Positions 28,417-39,849 are shown, counted from the stretch's first letter. The stretch is DNA of 57,086 nucleotides from Streptococcus sp. HMSC034E03 (GCF_001811505.1 NZ_KV804997.1:1-57086), one strand, 5' to 3'. The notes: generated by a model not told the origin, from the sequence alone. Made by a program: numbers and translations.

Positions 28417-30284
28417 TAAGCCAACTCACTTAAATATTCATAGCGTTCATATTTTTCAAGCAAGGCTTCATTCTTCTCATCTAACTCTTTTTGAAGAGTA
28501 GCTAGCTTTCCAAAGTCAGAGCCATTGGCCTGCATTTCCTCTTCAATAACAGAGATACGATTTTCCAAGTTTTCGATATCGCCTTCAATACTTGCCCACT
28601 CCTGCTTTTCTTGGTAGGTCATGCGTTTCTTCTCTTCACGGACTTTGACGACTTTTTCCTTCTCAGCCTTTTGAACTTGACTTGTTGCTTCTGCTTCGAA
28701 GGCTTTTTCATCTAGGTAGTCGGTATAGTGGCCAAAGAACGGACGTATGATGCCATTCTCAAAAGCAAGAATCTTAGTCGCCACCTTATCAAGGAAATAA
28801 CGGTCGTGACTAACGGTCAAGACTGGACCTGCAAAACCTTGTAAGAAATTTTCTAGAACAGTTAAGGTCGCAATGTCTAGGTCATTAGTTGGCTCATCCA
28901 AGAGGAGAACATTTGGTTTTTCGAGGAGTAGTTTAAGGAGGTAAAGTCGTTTTTTCTCACCACCAGACAACTTCTCAATCAAAGTACCGTGTGTTGAGCG
29001 TGGGAAGAGAAATTGTTCTAGTAACTCAGCGATTGAAGTCGTAGAGCCACTACTGGTCTTAACCTCTTCTGCCACTTCCTGCAGATAATTGATAACCCGC
29101 TTGCTTTCATCCAATCCTTCGATTTGCTGAGAGAAATAGGCGATGCGAACTGTTTCACCGATAATAACCTCTCCTTCAGTCGGTTTCAAACTTCCTGCAA
29201 TAAGGTTAAGAAGGGTTGACTTCCCAACACCATTGTCCCCGACGATTCCGATACGGTCTTTGGCTTGCACCAAGAGACTAAAATCCTGTAAAATTGGTTT
29301 ATCATCATAGGCAAAGGAAACATCCTTAAATTCGATGACTTTTTTCCCGATACGGCTGGTTTCAAAATTCATGCTCAAGTCTGTCTCAGCTGTAGTTCCT
29401 GAGACTTCTTTTTTCAAGTCATGGAATCGATTAATCCGTGCTTGTTGCTTGGTTGCACGAGCCTGTGGTTGTCGTCTCATCCAGGCCAATTCTTGCTTAT
29501 AGAGTTGTTCCTTTTTGTGAAGAAGAGCTGCATCGCGCTCATCCTGTTCAGCCTTGAGGCGAACATAGTCTTGGTAATTTCCTTGATATTCGGTCAAACC
29601 AGCACGGTCCAACTCAAAAATTCGCGTCGAGAGCGCATCTAGGAAGTACCGGTCGTGGGTGATAAAGAGAACCGTTTTCTTGGAATTTTTCAAAAAGAGG
29701 GTCAGCCACTCAATAGTCGCAATATCCAGATGGTTGGTCGGCTCATCCAAAAGCAAAAGGTCGTGATTGCCAAGTAAGACTTGCGCCAACTGGACCCGTC
29801 TTCTCAGACCACCTGACAATTCCCCAACAGGAGTAGATAAGTCCTGAATCCCCAGCTTGCTAAGAACCGTCTTGACCTGACTCTCAATTTCCCAAGCTTG
29901 GAGAGAGTCCATTTCTGCCATGACCCGTTCCAAACGTGCCTGCTTGTCCTCACTATAGTTGAGCATGATCAATTCATACTCACGAATAAGCTGGATTTCC
30001 TTGAGATCGCTGGATAGGACTGTATCCAAGACAGTCTTGCTATCATCAAAATCTGGGTCCTGGGTCAGATAACCAATCTTGTAGTCGTTTTTTGCCGAAA
30101 AAGGGCTTACGTCACCATCAAAACCAGAAACCCCTGAAAGCACATCTAAAAGAGTCGTTTTCCCAGTTCCGTTGACACCAATGAGACCGATGCGATCCAA
30201 GTCATGGATAATAAAGGAAATATCCTTAAAGACAGTCTTGTCTCCTACGGATTTACTTAGTTTTTCAACAATAAAATCACTCAT
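28416..30284 (-). CDS. ABC-F family ATPase (Uup-like)
   Basis: This is a soluble protein with two ATP-binding cassettes and no membrane segment, 622 residues. Both cassettes are complete: Walker [10 protein letters not shown] and GDNGVGKST, signatures [10 protein letters not shown] and [10 protein letters not shown], and Walker [12 protein letters not shown] and [11 protein letters not shown]. The inter-domain linker (about 230-300) contains the arginine-rich [16 protein letters not shown], and a C-terminal coiled coil (about 535-620) resembles Uup. ABC-F proteins act on ribosomes or nucleic acids rather than as transporters. It overlaps cca by four bases. Confidence 0.92.
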   Translation of the reverse strand: MSDFIVEKLSKSVGDKTVFKDISFIIHDLDRIGLIGVNGTGKTTLLDVLSGVSGFDGDVSPFSAKNDYKIGYLTQDPDFDDSKTVLDTVLSSDLKEIQLIREYELIMLNYSEDKQARLERVMAEMDSLQAWEIESQVKTVLSKLGIQDLSTPVGELSGGLRRRVQLAQVLLGNHDLLLLDEPTNHLDIATIEWLTLFLKNSKKTVLFITHDRYFLDALSTRIFELDRAGLTEYQGNYQDYVRLKAEQDERDAALLHKKEQLYKQELAWMRRQPQARATKQQARINRFHDLKKEVSGTTAETDLSMNFETSRIGKKVIEFKDVSFAYDDKPILQDFSLLVQAKDRIGIVGDNGVGKSTLLNLIAGSLKPTEGEVIIGETVRIAYFSQQIEGLDESKRVINYLQEVAEEVKTSSGSTTSIAELLEQFLFPRSTHGTLIEKLSGGEKKRLYLLKLLLEKPNVLLLDEPTNDLDIATLTVLENFLQGFAGPVLTVSHDRYFLDKVATKILAFENGIIRPFFGHYTDYLDEKAFEAEATSQVQKAEKEKVVKVREEKKRMTYQEKQEWASIEGDIENLENRISVIEEEMQANGSDFGKLATLQKELDEKNEALLEKYERYEYLSELA

Positions 30285-31480
30285 TTTTTCTCCCTCAGAT
30301 AAGCATGGATGGCTTGACGGTCATTTTCCAAATCTCCATCTACAATAGCATACTCAATCTCTGCTAAAATTTCTCCCATTTCTGGTCCTGGTTGATAGCC
30401 ATATTCTTTGATCAAAATCCCACCATTGATTTGAATTTCTTTCTTATCATGGATGGTTAAGCTATGGTAAGTCTCTTCGATAGCCTGTGGATTAACTTCT
30501 TTTCCTTGAGCCTGACGAAGATTTTCAGCCTGTAAAAGCAAATCTAGATCAAAACGGTAACAGTCACGTTTATTTAATTCACCTTCTTCACGCAGAGCTA
30601 AAATGAGCAACAAATCTTGAACCTGCTTAGCGAATTGACGCGAAGTCTTCCAATCTTTCAAAAATTGTTGCGCATCCTTCACCTCTAAAGCCCACAATAG
30701 AGCAGCCCAGGCTTGTTCAGAAGATTCAAAGGTAAAATCAGCATCTAAGTCAAATAGAAATTGGAGGTTCTCCTGACTACCAGCCATATCTGGAAGATAA
30801 TCATAAGCTTTACTTGCAATCATAGAAGACAGACCTACTCGCCAATGAGGAGCTAGTAGAAGTTTATCAAATTCAACAAAAGTACGTTCCACAGAAATTT
30901 TCTCTAAGAGTGGTGTTAAGGTCTTCATCGCTTCAAAGGTTTCTTGCTCGAGTTCAAAACCAAGACTGGCTTGAAAACGAAATCCGCGCATAATGCGTAG
31001 GGCATCTTCGTTGAAACGCTCACTAGCTACACCAACTGCTCGTAAAACTTGATTTTCTAGATCTCTCAAACCATCAAACAAATCAATGATTTCCCCTGTC
31101 TCATCTAAAGCAAAGGCATTAACTGTGAAATCACGTCGTTTGAGGTCCTCTTCTAGCGAACGAACAAAAGAAACTGAACTTGGTCTACGGTAGTCTACAT
31201 AGACATCTTCTGTTCGAAAAGTAGTTACTTCGTATTCTTCATCTCCGTCTAAAACCAAAACGGTTCCATGCTCAATGCCAATGTCAGCTGTCCGTGGAAA
31301 AATCTGCTTGGTCTCTTCTGGATAAGATGACGTCGCAATATCCACATCATGGATGGGACGATTAAGTAGGGCATCCCTAACAGAGCCTCCAACAAAATAG
31401 GCTTCAAAGCCATCTTCTTTAATTTTTTCTAATACTGGTAAAGCCTTCTGAAATTCAGAAGGCATTTGTGTTAATCTCAT
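30281..31480 (-). CDS. cca: CCA tRNA nucleotidyltransferase
   Basis: This enzyme adds or repairs the 3' CCA end of tRNAs. The 399-residue class II protein shows [20 protein letters not shown] (G-S-RD and the DxD metal site), the [10 protein letters not shown] motif, and the nucleotide-selecting [14 protein letters not shown]. It overlaps both dapB and the ABC-F gene by four bases, so the run is one operon. Confidence 0.95.
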   Translation of the reverse strand: MRLTQMPSEFQKALPVLEKIKEDGFEAYFVGGSVRDALLNRPIHDVDIATSSYPEETKQIFPRTADIGIEHGTVLVLDGDEEYEVTTFRTEDVYVDYRRPSSVSFVRSLEEDLKRRDFTVNAFALDETGEIIDLFDGLRDLENQVLRAVGVASERFNEDALRIMRGFRFQASLGFELEQETFEAMKTLTPLLEKISVERTFVEFDKLLLAPHWRVGLSSMIASKAYDYLPDMAGSQENLQFLFDLDADFTFESSEQAWAALLWALEVKDAQQFLKDWKTSRQFAKQVQDLLLILALREEGELNKRDCYRFDLDLLLQAENLRQAQGKEVNPQAIEETYHSLTIHDKKEIQINGGILIKEYGYQPGPEMGEILAEIEYAIVDGDLENDRQAIHAYLREKK

Positions 31481-32244
31481 AATAAGTGTTCTAATCCATA
31501 GACAAGCTCATGACGCTTGACAACTTCTTTGATTCCCAAATTCACCCCTGTCATGAAGGAGCTACGATCATAGGAGTCATGACGTAGGGTCAATCCTTCT
31601 CCCTGATTTCCAAATATAACTTCCTGATGAGCTACCAAACCTGGTAAACGGACTGAGTGGATTCGCATACCATCAAAATTAGCTCCACGTGCACCTGCAA
31701 TGAGTTCTTCCTCATCGCTAGCACCTTGTTGGATAGACTCACGAACCTCTGCCATCAACTCAGCTGTTTTGATAGCTGTTCCACTAGGGGCATCTTTTTT
31801 CTTGTCATGGTGAAGCTCAATAATCTCTACATTTGGGAAGTATTTTGCAGCTTGTGCCGCAAATTGCATGAGTAAGACAGCACCCAAGGCAAAGTTAGGA
31901 GCAATTAAGCCACCCAAGTCTTTGGAACGAGAAAATTCTTTTAGTTCTTCAATCTCTTGACTAGTGAAACCTGTTGTTCCAACGACAGGTGCAAAGCCAT
32001 TTTCAAGAGCAAAACGTGTATTCTCATAGGCAACAGCTGGCGTTGTAAAGTCAACCCATACATCTGCCTCAAAACCTGCCAAGTCATTCTTATCATTGAA
32101 AACAGGAACTCCTTGCCATTGGGTCTCAGACTCGAAAGGATCTACAACTGCTACTAGTTCAAGTTCAGGATCAGACAAAACCATTTGACAAGCAGATTGG
32201 CCCATTCTTCCCTTAAAACCAGCAATAATTACTCGAATACTCAT
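31477..32244 (-). CDS. dapB: 4-hydroxy-tetrahydrodipicolinate reductase
   Basis: DapB reduces the dipicolinate precursor on the lysine pathway. The 255-residue protein has the NAD(P)-binding [12 protein letters not shown] (a G-rich loop with Lys), [15 protein letters not shown], and the catalytic [15 protein letters not shown] motif. It is the first gene of the dapB-cca-ABC-F run. The roughly 280-base stretch upstream is filled by a degenerate repeat. Confidence 0.97.
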   Translation of the reverse strand: MSIRVIIAGFKGRMGQSACQMVLSDPELELVAVVDPFESETQWQGVPVFNDKNDLAGFEADVWVDFTTPAVAYENTRFALENGFAPVVGTTGFTSQEIEELKEFSRSKDLGGLIAPNFALGAVLLMQFAAQAAKYFPNVEIIELHHDKKKDAPSGTAIKTAELMAEVRESIQQGASDEEELIAGARGANFDGMRIHSVRLPGLVAHQEVIFGNQGEGLTLRHDSYDRSSFMTGVNLGIKEVVKRHELVYGLEHLL

Positions 32245-32264
32245 CTCAATCTCTACTCCTGTTT

Positions 32265-32524
32265 AAGATACAAAGGACGTTAGCTGCCCATGAAAAATAG
32301 GGAATGGCGCTGACTTTCCACGAAAGGCAAGACAGGCATCTTTTTTCAAGAGGCAGGTAGTCCGTGTTCAATTTCTAAGATACAAAGCCTGTAAGAACAC
32401 AAAGTGAAAATAGGAGGTCTGAGCAAGGAGTATCTACTCCTTGGAAGAACTATCTTTTTCACACTGGGTTCCAGACGTGTTGAATTTCAAGATACAAAGG
32501 ACCTTAGTTGCCCCTAAAAAATAG
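32265..32524. repeat. Degenerate intergenic repeat cluster between degV and dapB
   Basis: This 280-base gap holds no gene. AAGATACAAAGGACGTTAGC (32265 on) and AAGATACAAAGGACCTTAGT (32489 on) begin two 36-bp direct copies, 32265-32300 and 32489-32524, with about five differences. A shorter copy, AAGATACAAAG at 32377, shares the preceding GTGTTCAATTTC with the third (GTGTTGAATTTC). Short hairpins such as AAGGAGTATCTACTCCTT lie between. I do not recognise the family. Confidence 0.7.
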
Positions 32525-32525
32525 T

Positions 32526-33374
32526 CTAGATTATGGGTGTATAGCCCAAAGCAATACTTCCTTCTCCCAGGTGAGTCCCAATAACACTACCGAAGGTTGC
32601 AATTGAAACATCTGTAGCCACTCCACCATCAATCAAAAGTTGACGTAAATCTGCTGCTTTTTGAGGAGCATTCCCGTGAATGACAGTAATCTGGTAATTC
32701 CCAATAGCTGTTGCTTCTTTAACAATTTCAACCAAGCGTTTGGTAGCCTTTTTCTCTGTACGAACCTTTTCATATACTTCTATCACACCTTGGTCATTGA
32801 AGTATAGGATTGGCTTGATACTAAGGAGATTCCCTAAAATGGCCGCACCATTTGAAAGACGTCCCCCCTTAACTAGATGGTCAAGATCATCCACCATAAT
32901 AAAGGCTGAGGTATTTTCAATCTGTTCAGTTACTTTATCTAAGATAGACTCGAAACCATCTCCCTGTTCTACCCATTTAAAGACACTTTCAGCCATATAG
33001 CCTAAAGGAGCACTTGTAATTCGAGTATCTGGAAAAGCAATGGTCAAACCTTCAAACTCATCCTTCATGTATTGGATATTTTGGTAAAACCCTGAAATTC
33101 CAGAAGATAGGAAAAGACCCAAGGCATGTGTATAGCCTTTAGCTTTTAATGATGATAAAATTTCATCTAACTTGGCAATACTTGGTTGGCTCGTTTTTGG
33201 CAATTCGCTTGCTGAAGCCATTTTTTCATAAAATTCTTGAGCGGTTAGATTTACACCTTCAACATACTCCTGTCCATCGATATTCACAGGAATGTCTAGC
33301 ACAAATAAATCTTCTTTCCGCAAGGTTTCCGCTTGTAGAAAAGCAGACGAGTCTGTTATGACCGCTAATTTCAT
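32526..33374 (-). CDS. DegV family fatty-acid-binding protein
   Basis: DegV proteins (FakB-type) bind a fatty acid in a deep cleft and present it to the kinase FakA for phosphorylation. The 282-residue protein has the family pattern ITDSSAFL near the N-terminus, [19 protein letters not shown] and the HGNAPQKA region. Whether it is one of the true FakB paralogues and which fatty acid it prefers cannot be told. It is four bases after the DUF1149 gene, in one operon. Confidence 0.92.
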   Translation of the reverse strand: MKLAVITDSSAFLQAETLRKEDLFVLDIPVNIDGQEYVEGVNLTAQEFYEKMASASELPKTSQPSIAKLDEILSSLKAKGYTHALGLFLSSGISGFYQNIQYMKDEFEGLTIAFPDTRITSAPLGYMAESVFKWVEQGDGFESILDKVTEQIENTSAFIMVDDLDHLVKGGRLSNGAAILGNLLSIKPILYFNDQGVIEVYEKVRTEKKATKRLVEIVKEATAIGNYQITVIHGNAPQKAADLRQLLIDGGVATDVSIATFGSVIGTHLGEGSIALGYTPII

Positions 33375-33377
33375 TTC

Positions 33378-33752
33378 TTAAAACTCCAAATTAATTCCCG
33401 GTATATCAAGGGCAATTTCTGTTACTTCATAAGTCAAACGATTAAGCATATCCAAACATGGACGAGCTAGTGTCTCAACCTCTTCTTGGCTGAAATCACT
33501 TGGTTGATCGATAATACGACCTTCAACATGATTGACTTGAGAAATCGTTCCACTAATGACAAATCGATCAAAGACAATCATAAAGCTCAAAACAACTACC
33601 AAAGAAGTAACTTGATTATCTTGATCATGCTGAAGCAACTGGAAGTTTACATCAACCTTAGTTTCAGGTGCTCCATTTTCATTTTCCCATTCAAAGTTAC
33701 GCGCATCAAAGTGATACTGGCTGACAAATTCTTGTTCACGTTTTAAATTCAT
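33378..33752 (-). CDS. DUF1149 family protein
   Basis: This is a conserved streptococcal/lactococcal protein of 124 residues with a SecB-like beta-rich fold pattern and no membrane segment; its function is not known to me. The start is the third of three ATGs (ATGGAGATGAAAATG), because GGAG sits seven bases before it. It is co-transcribed with degV from a TGGTACAAT promoter that lies within an inverted repeat. Confidence 0.85.
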   Translation of the reverse strand: MNLKREQEFVSQYHFDARNFEWENENGAPETKVDVNFQLLQHDQDNQVTSLVVVLSFMIVFDRFVISGTISQVNHVEGRIIDQPSDFSQEEVETLARPCLDMLNRLTYEVTEIALDIPGINLEF

Positions 33753-33766
33753 TTTCATCTCCATTA

Positions 33767-33791
33767 GTACAATATAGTTGCCATTGTACCA
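33767..33791 (-). promoter_or_regulatory. Promoter of DUF1149-degV with overlapping inverted repeat
   Basis: The minus strand has an extended -10 TGGTACAAT (33783-33791). Its TACAAT forms part of the 7-bp arms GTACAAT and ATTGTAC (33767-33789, 9-base spacer). The repeat could be an operator or a 5' hairpin. Confidence 0.5.
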
Positions 33792-33817
33792 TATTTTTTT
33801 ATTTTCTGCTAGAGTTA

Positions 33818-35167
33818 CTAAATACCAATCTCAGTTTTAACAACTTCAGCAATAGTGTCTACATAGTAGTCTACTTCCTCAGTAGTAGGTGCTTCTGCCA
33901 TGACACGCAAGAGTGGCTCCGTTCCACTTGGGCGAACGAGGATGCGACCATTACCTGCCATTTCTGCTTCCATCTTCTCAATAATAGCCTTGATAGCTGG
34001 CACTTCCATGGCTTTTTCTTTCATGGCATTTTCCACACGAATATTGACTAATTTTTGTGGGTAAATGGTCACTTCTGAGGCCAATTGAGACAAACTCTTA
34101 CCTGTTTCTTGCATGATTTTCGTCAATTGCACAGCTGATAGTTGCCCATCACCAGTAGTATTATAGTCCATCAAGATAATGTGACCTGACTGCTCACCTC
34201 CGAGATTGTAGCCAGATTTTCTCATTTCTTCAACTACATAGCGGTCTCCAACAGCAGTGACTGCTTTATTGATTCCTTCACGATCCAAGGCCTTATGGAA
34301 ACCGAGGTTGGACATAACTGTTGTCACAATCGTGTTTTGAGCCAATTGACCTTTTTCAGAGAGGTATTTCCCAATGATGTACATAATCTTGTCACCATCG
34401 ACAATTTCGCCATTTTCATCAACAGCAATCAAACGGTCGCTATCCCCATCAAAGGCTAAACCAATAGCTGACCCGCTTTCTTTTACAAGTTCTTGCAAAG
34501 CTTCTGGATGAGTTGAACCAACGTTCAAGTTGATGTTAAGGCCATCTGGTGTTTCACCGATAACTGTTAATTGAGCACCTAGATCTGCAAAAATTTGGCG
34601 AGCACTTGTTGCAGCTGCTCCGTTAGCAGTGTCCAAGGCAACCTTCATCCCTTCAAGAGGAATTCCAGTTGAAACAAGATAGGCTTCATACTTACGTAAA
34701 CCTTCTGGGTAGTCAACAACCGTACCTAAGCCCTCTGCACTTGGACGTGGGAGAGTATCTTCACTGGCATCTAGCAAGGCTTCGATTTCTGCTTCTTTGT
34801 CATCGTCTAGTTTAAAGCCGTCACCACCAAAGAATTTAATTCCGTTATCAAGGGCTGGGTTGTGACTTGCTGAAATCATGACACCTGCACTCGCTCCCTC
34901 AGTTTTCACCAAGTAAGCTACTGCTGGTGTTGCAAGAACTCCAAGCTTATAAACGTGAATTCCGACTGAAAGGAGACCAGCAATCAACGCTGCTTCAAGC
35001 ATTTGACCTGAGATACGAGTGTCACGTCCTACAAAAACTTTTGGTGCTTCAGTCGTATGTTGACTGAGGACATAACCTCCAAAACGTCCCAATTTAAAAG
35101 CTAATTCTGGAGTTAATTCTACGTTTGCTTCTCCACGGACTCCGTCCGTTCCAAAATATTTACCCAT
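33818..35167 (-). CDS. glmM: Phosphoglucosamine mutase
   Basis: GlmM converts glucosamine-6-phosphate to glucosamine-1-phosphate for UDP-GlcNAc and cell-wall synthesis. The 449-residue protein has [10 protein letters not shown], the active-site serine loop VMISASHNP, the metal-binding AFDGDSDR, the substrate loop GGEQSG and the phosphate loop RPSGTEP. It is the last gene of the cdaA-cdaR-glmM operon, a conserved Firmicute set linking c-di-AMP to wall synthesis; GlmM can inhibit CdaA in related bacteria. Confidence 0.98.
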   Translation of the reverse strand: MGKYFGTDGVRGEANVELTPELAFKLGRFGGYVLSQHTTEAPKVFVGRDTRISGQMLEAALIAGLLSVGIHVYKLGVLATPAVAYLVKTEGASAGVMISASHNPALDNGIKFFGGDGFKLDDDKEAEIEALLDASEDTLPRPSAEGLGTVVDYPEGLRKYEAYLVSTGIPLEGMKVALDTANGAAATSARQIFADLGAQLTVIGETPDGLNINLNVGSTHPEALQELVKESGSAIGLAFDGDSDRLIAVDENGEIVDGDKIMYIIGKYLSEKGQLAQNTIVTTVMSNLGFHKALDREGINKAVTAVGDRYVVEEMRKSGYNLGGEQSGHIILMDYNTTGDGQLSAVQLTKIMQETGKSLSQLASEVTIYPQKLVNIRVENAMKEKAMEVPAIKAIIEKMEAEMAGNGRILVRPSGTEPLLRVMAEAPTTEEVDYYVDTIAEVVKTEIGI

Positions 35168-35192
35168 TTTTTTATCCTTTTCTATTGTTTTA

Positions 35193-35984
35193 TTAATCTT
35201 TTTTTGAAGAGTCTGGATTGGTTTCAGAACCAGTTGAAGACGAACTGCCCGAAGATGAGCTTGTCGTTGATGAGCTAGAACTACTTGCTGATCGAACTTG
35301 TTTCGTTGTTATCTTCATGGTTGTTTCATACGGTTTAATCACCGTTGGTAAAACTGTTCCATTCTTATCAATAGCTTGTAGAGGAACTGAACCCGTATAA
35401 TTTCCTGTAATTTTTTCACTAGTTGGTAAAACAGCCACAATCTTATCAATCTTGGATAAGGTATCAGCATCACTAGTAACCGAAACGCGTTCATCTGAAA
35501 CAGTCACACTATCGATGAGAATTCGTTCATCAACCTTACCAGAGTCAATCTGTGGAGTGACTGGTAAATTATCCCGTGTTGCCTTCTTCCCAATTTTAAC
35601 GGTGATTTTCTGTGGTGTTGCTAGGGCTGTTAAACCGCTTGGAAGATTCTCAATGGTCAAGGGAACTTCAATGGTTCCTTCGGTAGCTTGTGTCAAATCT
35701 GCAATAACCTTGAATTTACGAGTGCTTTCTTGCATCTCACTAGCCAAGGTCACTCGATTAGATCCAGTTAAAAATACCGTTACTTCTGAACTAAAACCGC
35801 TAATAAAATACTGCTCACTATCGTACTGAATATCAATCGGTACATTTACGACTGTATTGGTATAGGTTTCTGTTCGAGCCGGTCTTGCATTATTATTATT
35901 TTGGTAATTAATAGAGGTAGCGTAGATAAATAAAACACAAGCAAAGAGGAGTGAGGAGATGATATATAAACTATTTTTTTTCAT
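35193..35984 (-). CDS. cdaR: CdaR, YbbR-domain regulator of diadenylate cyclase
   Basis: CdaR is membrane-anchored and regulates CdaA through extracellular YbbR domains. The 263-residue protein has one N-terminal helix (about 5-24), two YbbR-like repeats (about 45-130 and 135-225), and a low-complexity serine-rich tail ending [11 protein letters not shown]. Its start overlaps cdaA by fourteen bases. Some homologues carry more YbbR repeats; here I can see two with confidence. Confidence 0.9.
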   Translation of the reverse strand: MKKNSLYIISSLLFACVLFIYATSINYQNNNNARPARTETYTNTVVNVPIDIQYDSEQYFISGFSSEVTVFLTGSNRVTLASEMQESTRKFKVIADLTQATEGTIEVPLTIENLPSGLTALATPQKITVKIGKKATRDNLPVTPQIDSGKVDERILIDSVTVSDERVSVTSDADTLSKIDKIVAVLPTSEKITGNYTGSVPLQAIDKNGTVLPTVIKPYETTMKITTKQVRSASSSSSSTTSSSSGSSSSTGSETNPDSSKKD

Positions 35985-36828
35985 TCTTCCAGCCTCCTAA
36001 TATACGCTCTGTTAAGCTTGGCTCTTGTGAATTTTCCGGAATCAGTATACGACGTAGCTCTTCCTCAAATTCTTCCATCGTTAAATCATGCTTAAAGACA
36101 CCATTATAGGTAATGGAAATACCTCCAGTTTCCTCTGATACCACAAAAGTGAGAGCATCAGAAACCTCAGATAAACCAATGGCTGCCCGATGTCGCGTTC
36201 CAAATTCTTTTGAAATACCTGTATTTTCCGTCAATGGTAGATAGGCAGAAGTTACGGCTATTCGATCCCCTTTAATAATCACAGCACCATCATGTAAAGG
36301 TGTGTTTGGAATGAAGATGTTGATCAAAAGTTCTGCTGATATCTTAGCATCTAGAGGAATCCCCGTTGCAATATACTCCTGCAAGGTCCTGACTCGCTGT
36401 ACAGCTACTAAGGCTCCAATCTTTCTCGGACTCATGTATTCGACTGCTTTGACGAATGCCTGAATCATCTGTTCTTCTGAACTGATGGGTGTACTTGAAA
36501 AGAAGTCTGTTGCACGCCCCAATCGTTCCAAGCCTGTCCGAATCTCTGGAGAAAAGATGACAACTGCTGCAATAACCCCGTAAGTAATCAATTGATTGAT
36601 CAACCAGGAAATAGTCGTCAAGCCCAAGGTATTAGCTGCTATCTGAGCTAAGATAAAGACTAGAACGCCTCGAACCAGGATCATAATCTTGGTTCCTGCA
36701 ATTGATTTTGTAAATTGGTATAAGATATAGGCAACGATAAGAATATCAATCACATTTATCAGAATACTCCAAGGACTGGAAAATAAACTAGACCAGTATT
36801 GAAGATTAGATAATTGCTGAAAATTCAT
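35971..36828 (-). CDS. cdaA: Diadenylate cyclase CdaA
   Basis: CdaA makes c-di-AMP from two ATP at the membrane. The 285-residue protein has three N-terminal helices (about 15-90) and a DAC domain with the catalytic DGA (LHDGAVIIKG) and RHR (GTRHRAAIGLSE) motifs. The ATG at 36828 (MNFQQL) is chosen because AGGAGG lies seven bases upstream; an in-frame start twelve codons earlier has no such site. It is the first gene of its operon. Confidence 0.96.
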   Translation of the reverse strand: MNFQQLSNLQYWSSLFSSPWSILINVIDILIVAYILYQFTKSIAGTKIMILVRGVLVFILAQIAANTLGLTTISWLINQLITYGVIAAVVIFSPEIRTGLERLGRATDFFSSTPISSEEQMIQAFVKAVEYMSPRKIGALVAVQRVRTLQEYIATGIPLDAKISAELLINIFIPNTPLHDGAVIIKGDRIAVTSAYLPLTENTGISKEFGTRHRAAIGLSEVSDALTFVVSEETGGISITYNGVFKHDLTMEEFEEELRRILIPENSQEPSLTERILGGWKNEKK

Positions 36829-36862
36829 TCTAGGCCTCCTCTCCATAAAAAAGCTACTCTTC

Positions 36863-36871
36863 ATTATATCA
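36863..36871 (-). promoter_or_regulatory. Extended -10 promoter of cdaA-cdaR-glmM
   Basis: The minus strand has TGATATAAT, a perfect extended -10, 34 bases before the cdaA start and back-to-back with the reductase promoter. Confidence 0.65.
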
Positions 36872-36923
36872 TTTTATATGAAAATTTTCTTCCCCCTACT
36901 TCATTTTAAATTAGTAGAAAATA

Positions 36924-36932
36924 TGATAGAAT
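36924..36932 (+). promoter_or_regulatory. Extended -10 promoter of the ferredoxin-NADP reductase gene
   Basis: TGATAGAAT (one mismatch from TGnTATAAT) lies 30 bases before the start codon; TAAGGAG provides the ribosome site. Confidence 0.5.
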
Positions 36933-36962
36933 TGATTAGAAGAAATAAATTAAGGAGAAACC

Positions 36963-37931
36963 ATGTCTGAACTATATGATATCACCATTGTAGGAGGTGG
37001 TCCTGTCGGTCTTTTCGCAGCCTTTTATGCTCACCTTCGTCAAGCCAAAGTACAAATCATCGATTCTCTTCCTCAACTAGGTGGTCAACCTGCCATCCTT
37101 TATCCTGAAAAACAAATTCTCGATGTTCCAGGTTTTCCAAACCTTACTGGGGAGGAATTGACTAGCCGACTTTTGGAACAACTTGAAGGATTTGAGACGC
37201 CTGTTCATCTCAATGAAACGGTGCTTGAGATTGAAAAACAAGAAGATGGCTTTGCCATTACAACTTCTAAAGGAAGTCACCTGTCTAAAACAGTTATCAT
37301 CGCTATGGGTGGCGGAGCCTTTAAACCTCGTCCACTAGAATTAGAAGGCGTGGAAGGCTATGACAATATCCACTACCACGTTTCTAATATTCAACAATAT
37401 GCTGGTAAGAAGATAACCATCCTCGGTGGTGGTGACTCAGCTGTGGACTGGGCACTAGCTTTTGAAAAGATTGCTCCAACTACACTTGTTCACCGTCGAG
37501 ATAACTTCCGTGCTCTTGAACATAGCGTACAAGCCTTGCAAGAGTCTTCTGTGACTATCAAAACCCCATTTGTACCAAGTCAACTTCTTGGAGATGGAAA
37601 AACTTTAGACAAGCTTGAAATTACAAAAGTTAAATCCGATGAGACCGAAAGTATTGAACTAGACCATCTCTTTGTCAACTATGGCTTTAAATCTTCTGTT
37701 GGTAATCTTAAAAAATGGGGATTAGAACTGAACCGCCACAAGATTATTGTCAATAGCAAGCAAGAATCAAGCCAAGCTGGAATTTACGCTATTGGTGACT
37801 GCTGCTACTATGAAGGTAAGATTGACTTGATTGCCACAGGTCTTGGTGAAGCACCAACTGCTGTCAACAATGCCATTAACTACATTGACCCAGAACAAAA
37901 AGTACAACCAAAACACTCTACAAGTTTATAA
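36963..37931 (+). CDS. Ferredoxin/flavodoxin-NADP reductase (YumC type)
   Basis: This 322-residue thioredoxin-reductase-like flavoprotein has an FAD motif VGGGPVGLFAAFYA (about 10-23), an NADPH motif ILGGGDSAVDWAL (about 153-165), and the second FAD motif YAIGDCCYYEGK. It lacks the CxxC of thioredoxin reductase, so it belongs with YumC-type ferredoxin-NADP reductases. It stands alone, divergent from cdaA, with a terminator shared with whiA. Confidence 0.93.
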   Translation: MSELYDITIVGGGPVGLFAAFYAHLRQAKVQIIDSLPQLGGQPAILYPEKQILDVPGFPNLTGEELTSRLLEQLEGFETPVHLNETVLEIEKQEDGFAITTSKGSHLSKTVIIAMGGGAFKPRPLELEGVEGYDNIHYHVSNIQQYAGKKITILGGGDSAVDWALAFEKIAPTTLVHRRDNFRALEHSVQALQESSVTIKTPFVPSQLLGDGKTLDKLEITKVKSDETESIELDHLFVNYGFKSSVGNLKKWGLELNRHKIIVNSKQESSQAGIYAIGDCCYYEGKIDLIATGLGEAPTAVNNAINYIDPEQKVQPKHSTSL

Positions 37932-37937
37932 GAAAAG

Positions 37938-37965
37938 AACCACGAATCCGAAGATTCGTGGTTTT
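37938..37965. terminator. Bidirectional terminator between the reductase gene and whiA
   Basis: AACCACGAATC pairs perfectly with GATTCGTGGTT around the loop CGAA, with A's upstream and T's downstream. It overlaps the whiA stop codon. Confidence 0.88.
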
Positions 37966-38875
37966 ATAGTTCATCAGCAATCTTGTTTATCTTTCTCAGT
38001 CGATGATTGACACCACTTTTGGTTAAGGGATTTGTCAGACTATCTGCCAACTTTTGAATAGAATAGTCTGGATGCTGGATACGCAGACGGGCAACTTCCT
38101 GCAAGTCTGCTGGCAGATTATCCAAGCCAATTCTATCTTTGATTTTACTGATATTATTAATGGTTTTCATGCTTGCAGAAACCGTACGAGCAATATTTGC
38201 CGTCTCTGCATTATTGGCACGATTGAGGTCATTTCGAGTTTCTCGGAGAATCTTGATACCTTCAAAAGTATCACGTGCCTCCATAGCTCCTACTAAAATC
38301 AGGAAATCCATAATATCTTCTGCTCGCTGGAGATAGGTCACTGCACCTTTTTTTCGTTCAATCACCTTGGCATCTAACAAGAACTGCTGCAAGAGCGAAG
38401 CGATCCCTTGGGCATGGTCCAGATAAACTGAACTAATTTCCAGCTGATACTTGCCTGACTCGGGATCCCGAATACTCCCATTTGCTAAAAATGCACCACA
38501 AAGATAGGCACGACCTGCTTCTTCATCTCCTAAAATATCCGGATCAATTCCCGTCTCCAGACCAAAGAAAGAATCAGCCAAACGCAAATCCGCTAAAAGT
38601 TCTTGGACTTGTTCATCTGTAAACACAGTATAAACACGATTTTTACGAAGATTGCTTCTCTGATGATGACGAATCTCCGACTTAATACCATAAAAGTGTA
38701 AGAACGATTCATAGAGATGGCGGGCAAGCTTGGCACTCTCTGTAACAACGGATAAGGTCAAGCCAGAACTAGACAAACCTACGCTTCCAGACATCTTGAT
38801 AATGGCTGATAACTCATAGCGACTCAGGTGGTGTTGACCTAGGATTTCTTCTTTTACTGCTACTGTGAAACTCAT
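37964..38875 (-). CDS. whiA: WhiA DNA-binding protein
   Basis: WhiA combines a LAGLIDADG homing-endonuclease-like domain (about 1-190, lacking nuclease activity) with a C-terminal helix-turn-helix (about 220-300, [20 protein letters not shown]). In Bacillus it influences division and chromosome segregation. The 303 residues match the family. It overlaps yvcK by four bases; rapZ-yvcK-whiA is a conserved Firmicute set. Confidence 0.96.
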   Translation of the reverse strand: MSFTVAVKEEILGQHHLSRYELSAIIKMSGSVGLSSSGLTLSVVTESAKLARHLYESFLHFYGIKSEIRHHQRSNLRKNRVYTVFTDEQVQELLADLRLADSFFGLETGIDPDILGDEEAGRAYLCGAFLANGSIRDPESGKYQLEISSVYLDHAQGIASLLQQFLLDAKVIERKKGAVTYLQRAEDIMDFLILVGAMEARDTFEGIKILRETRNDLNRANNAETANIARTVSASMKTINNISKIKDRIGLDNLPADLQEVARLRIQHPDYSIQKLADSLTNPLTKSGVNHRLRKINKIADEL

Positions 38876-39849
38876 TTTCTCACCTGTATGATGCGCATTA
38901 ATTCATCCACGATTAAATCCCCATCATGGAAGGCACCACCATTTTCCAAGCGTAGGAAGTTGGATGAAATGACACGGGGAACTTGTTGATGCAAACCATC
39001 AAAATCATGCTCAACCTGAACTAGATACTCATCGAAACGGTTGGTGTCCATATAGTCTCTTGGAACCTTTTCAATATTAACAAGTACGGTATCAATAAAG
39101 GGGCGACCAAGATGACGATGCAAGACTTCCACATGATCACTATCTGTAAAATGCTCAGTCTCACCACGTTGGGTCATGATATTGCAAACATAAGCCACCT
39201 CTGCTTTGGTTTCAAGAAGGGCTTGTCCAATCTCTTCAATGACAATATTCGGCAAAATGGAGGTAAAGAGTGAACCAGGCCCTAAGACAATCATATCACT
39301 CTCAAGAATGGTATTAACAACTCGGCGACTTGCTTGGGGTTTTTCATCATTCAGGGTATTGGTGACATAAACATGGTCAATCATGCCTGGATGGTCTGCA
39401 ATGTGACTTTCCCCAGCTACTTCTGAACCATCTTTAAAGACTGCATGCAAGGTCAAGGGATGATCACTAGATGGATAAATCTTTCCAGTCGTATGGAAAA
39501 ATTTACTCAGCAATTGCATGGCGTTATAGGTTGAGCCCTGCAATTCAGAAAGCCCTGCTATGAGAATATTCCCTAGCGGATGTCCAGCAAAGGCACCTGC
39601 ATCTTCCGAGAAGCGGTATTGAAAAACCTTTTCATAGAACTTTGGCATATCTGACATGGCAACAAGCACATTGCGTAAATCTACAGGTGGTGTCAACTGC
39701 TGCATATTTTTACGCAGTTCACCTGAAGAACCTCCGTCATCAGCAACAGTTACAATGGCTGCAATATCAACATCTCTTTCCCGCAAACTTTTTAAAATAA
39801 CAGGGATTCCAGTTCCTCCACCAATCACTGTAATTTTTGGTTTTCTCAT
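38872..39849 (-). CDS. yvcK: YvcK/GlmR gluconeogenesis and cell-wall regulator
   Basis: This 325-residue protein of the CofD/YvcK family (UPF0052) has the N-terminal [12 protein letters not shown] nucleotide-binding loop, [10 protein letters not shown], and the GHPLGNIL motif. In Bacillus it binds UDP-GlcNAc and stimulates GlmS. It overlaps both rapZ and whiA by four bases. Confidence 0.95.
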   Translation of the reverse strand: MRKPKITVIGGGTGIPVILKSLRERDVDIAAIVTVADDGGSSGELRKNMQQLTPPVDLRNVLVAMSDMPKFYEKVFQYRFSEDAGAFAGHPLGNILIAGLSELQGSTYNAMQLLSKFFHTTGKIYPSSDHPLTLHAVFKDGSEVAGESHIADHPGMIDHVYVTNTLNDEKPQASRRVVNTILESDMIVLGPGSLFTSILPNIVIEEIGQALLETKAEVAYVCNIMTQRGETEHFTDSDHVEVLHRHLGRPFIDTVLVNIEKVPRDYMDTNRFDEYLVQVEHDFDGLHQQVPRVISSNFLRLENGGAFHDGDLIVDELMRIIQVRK

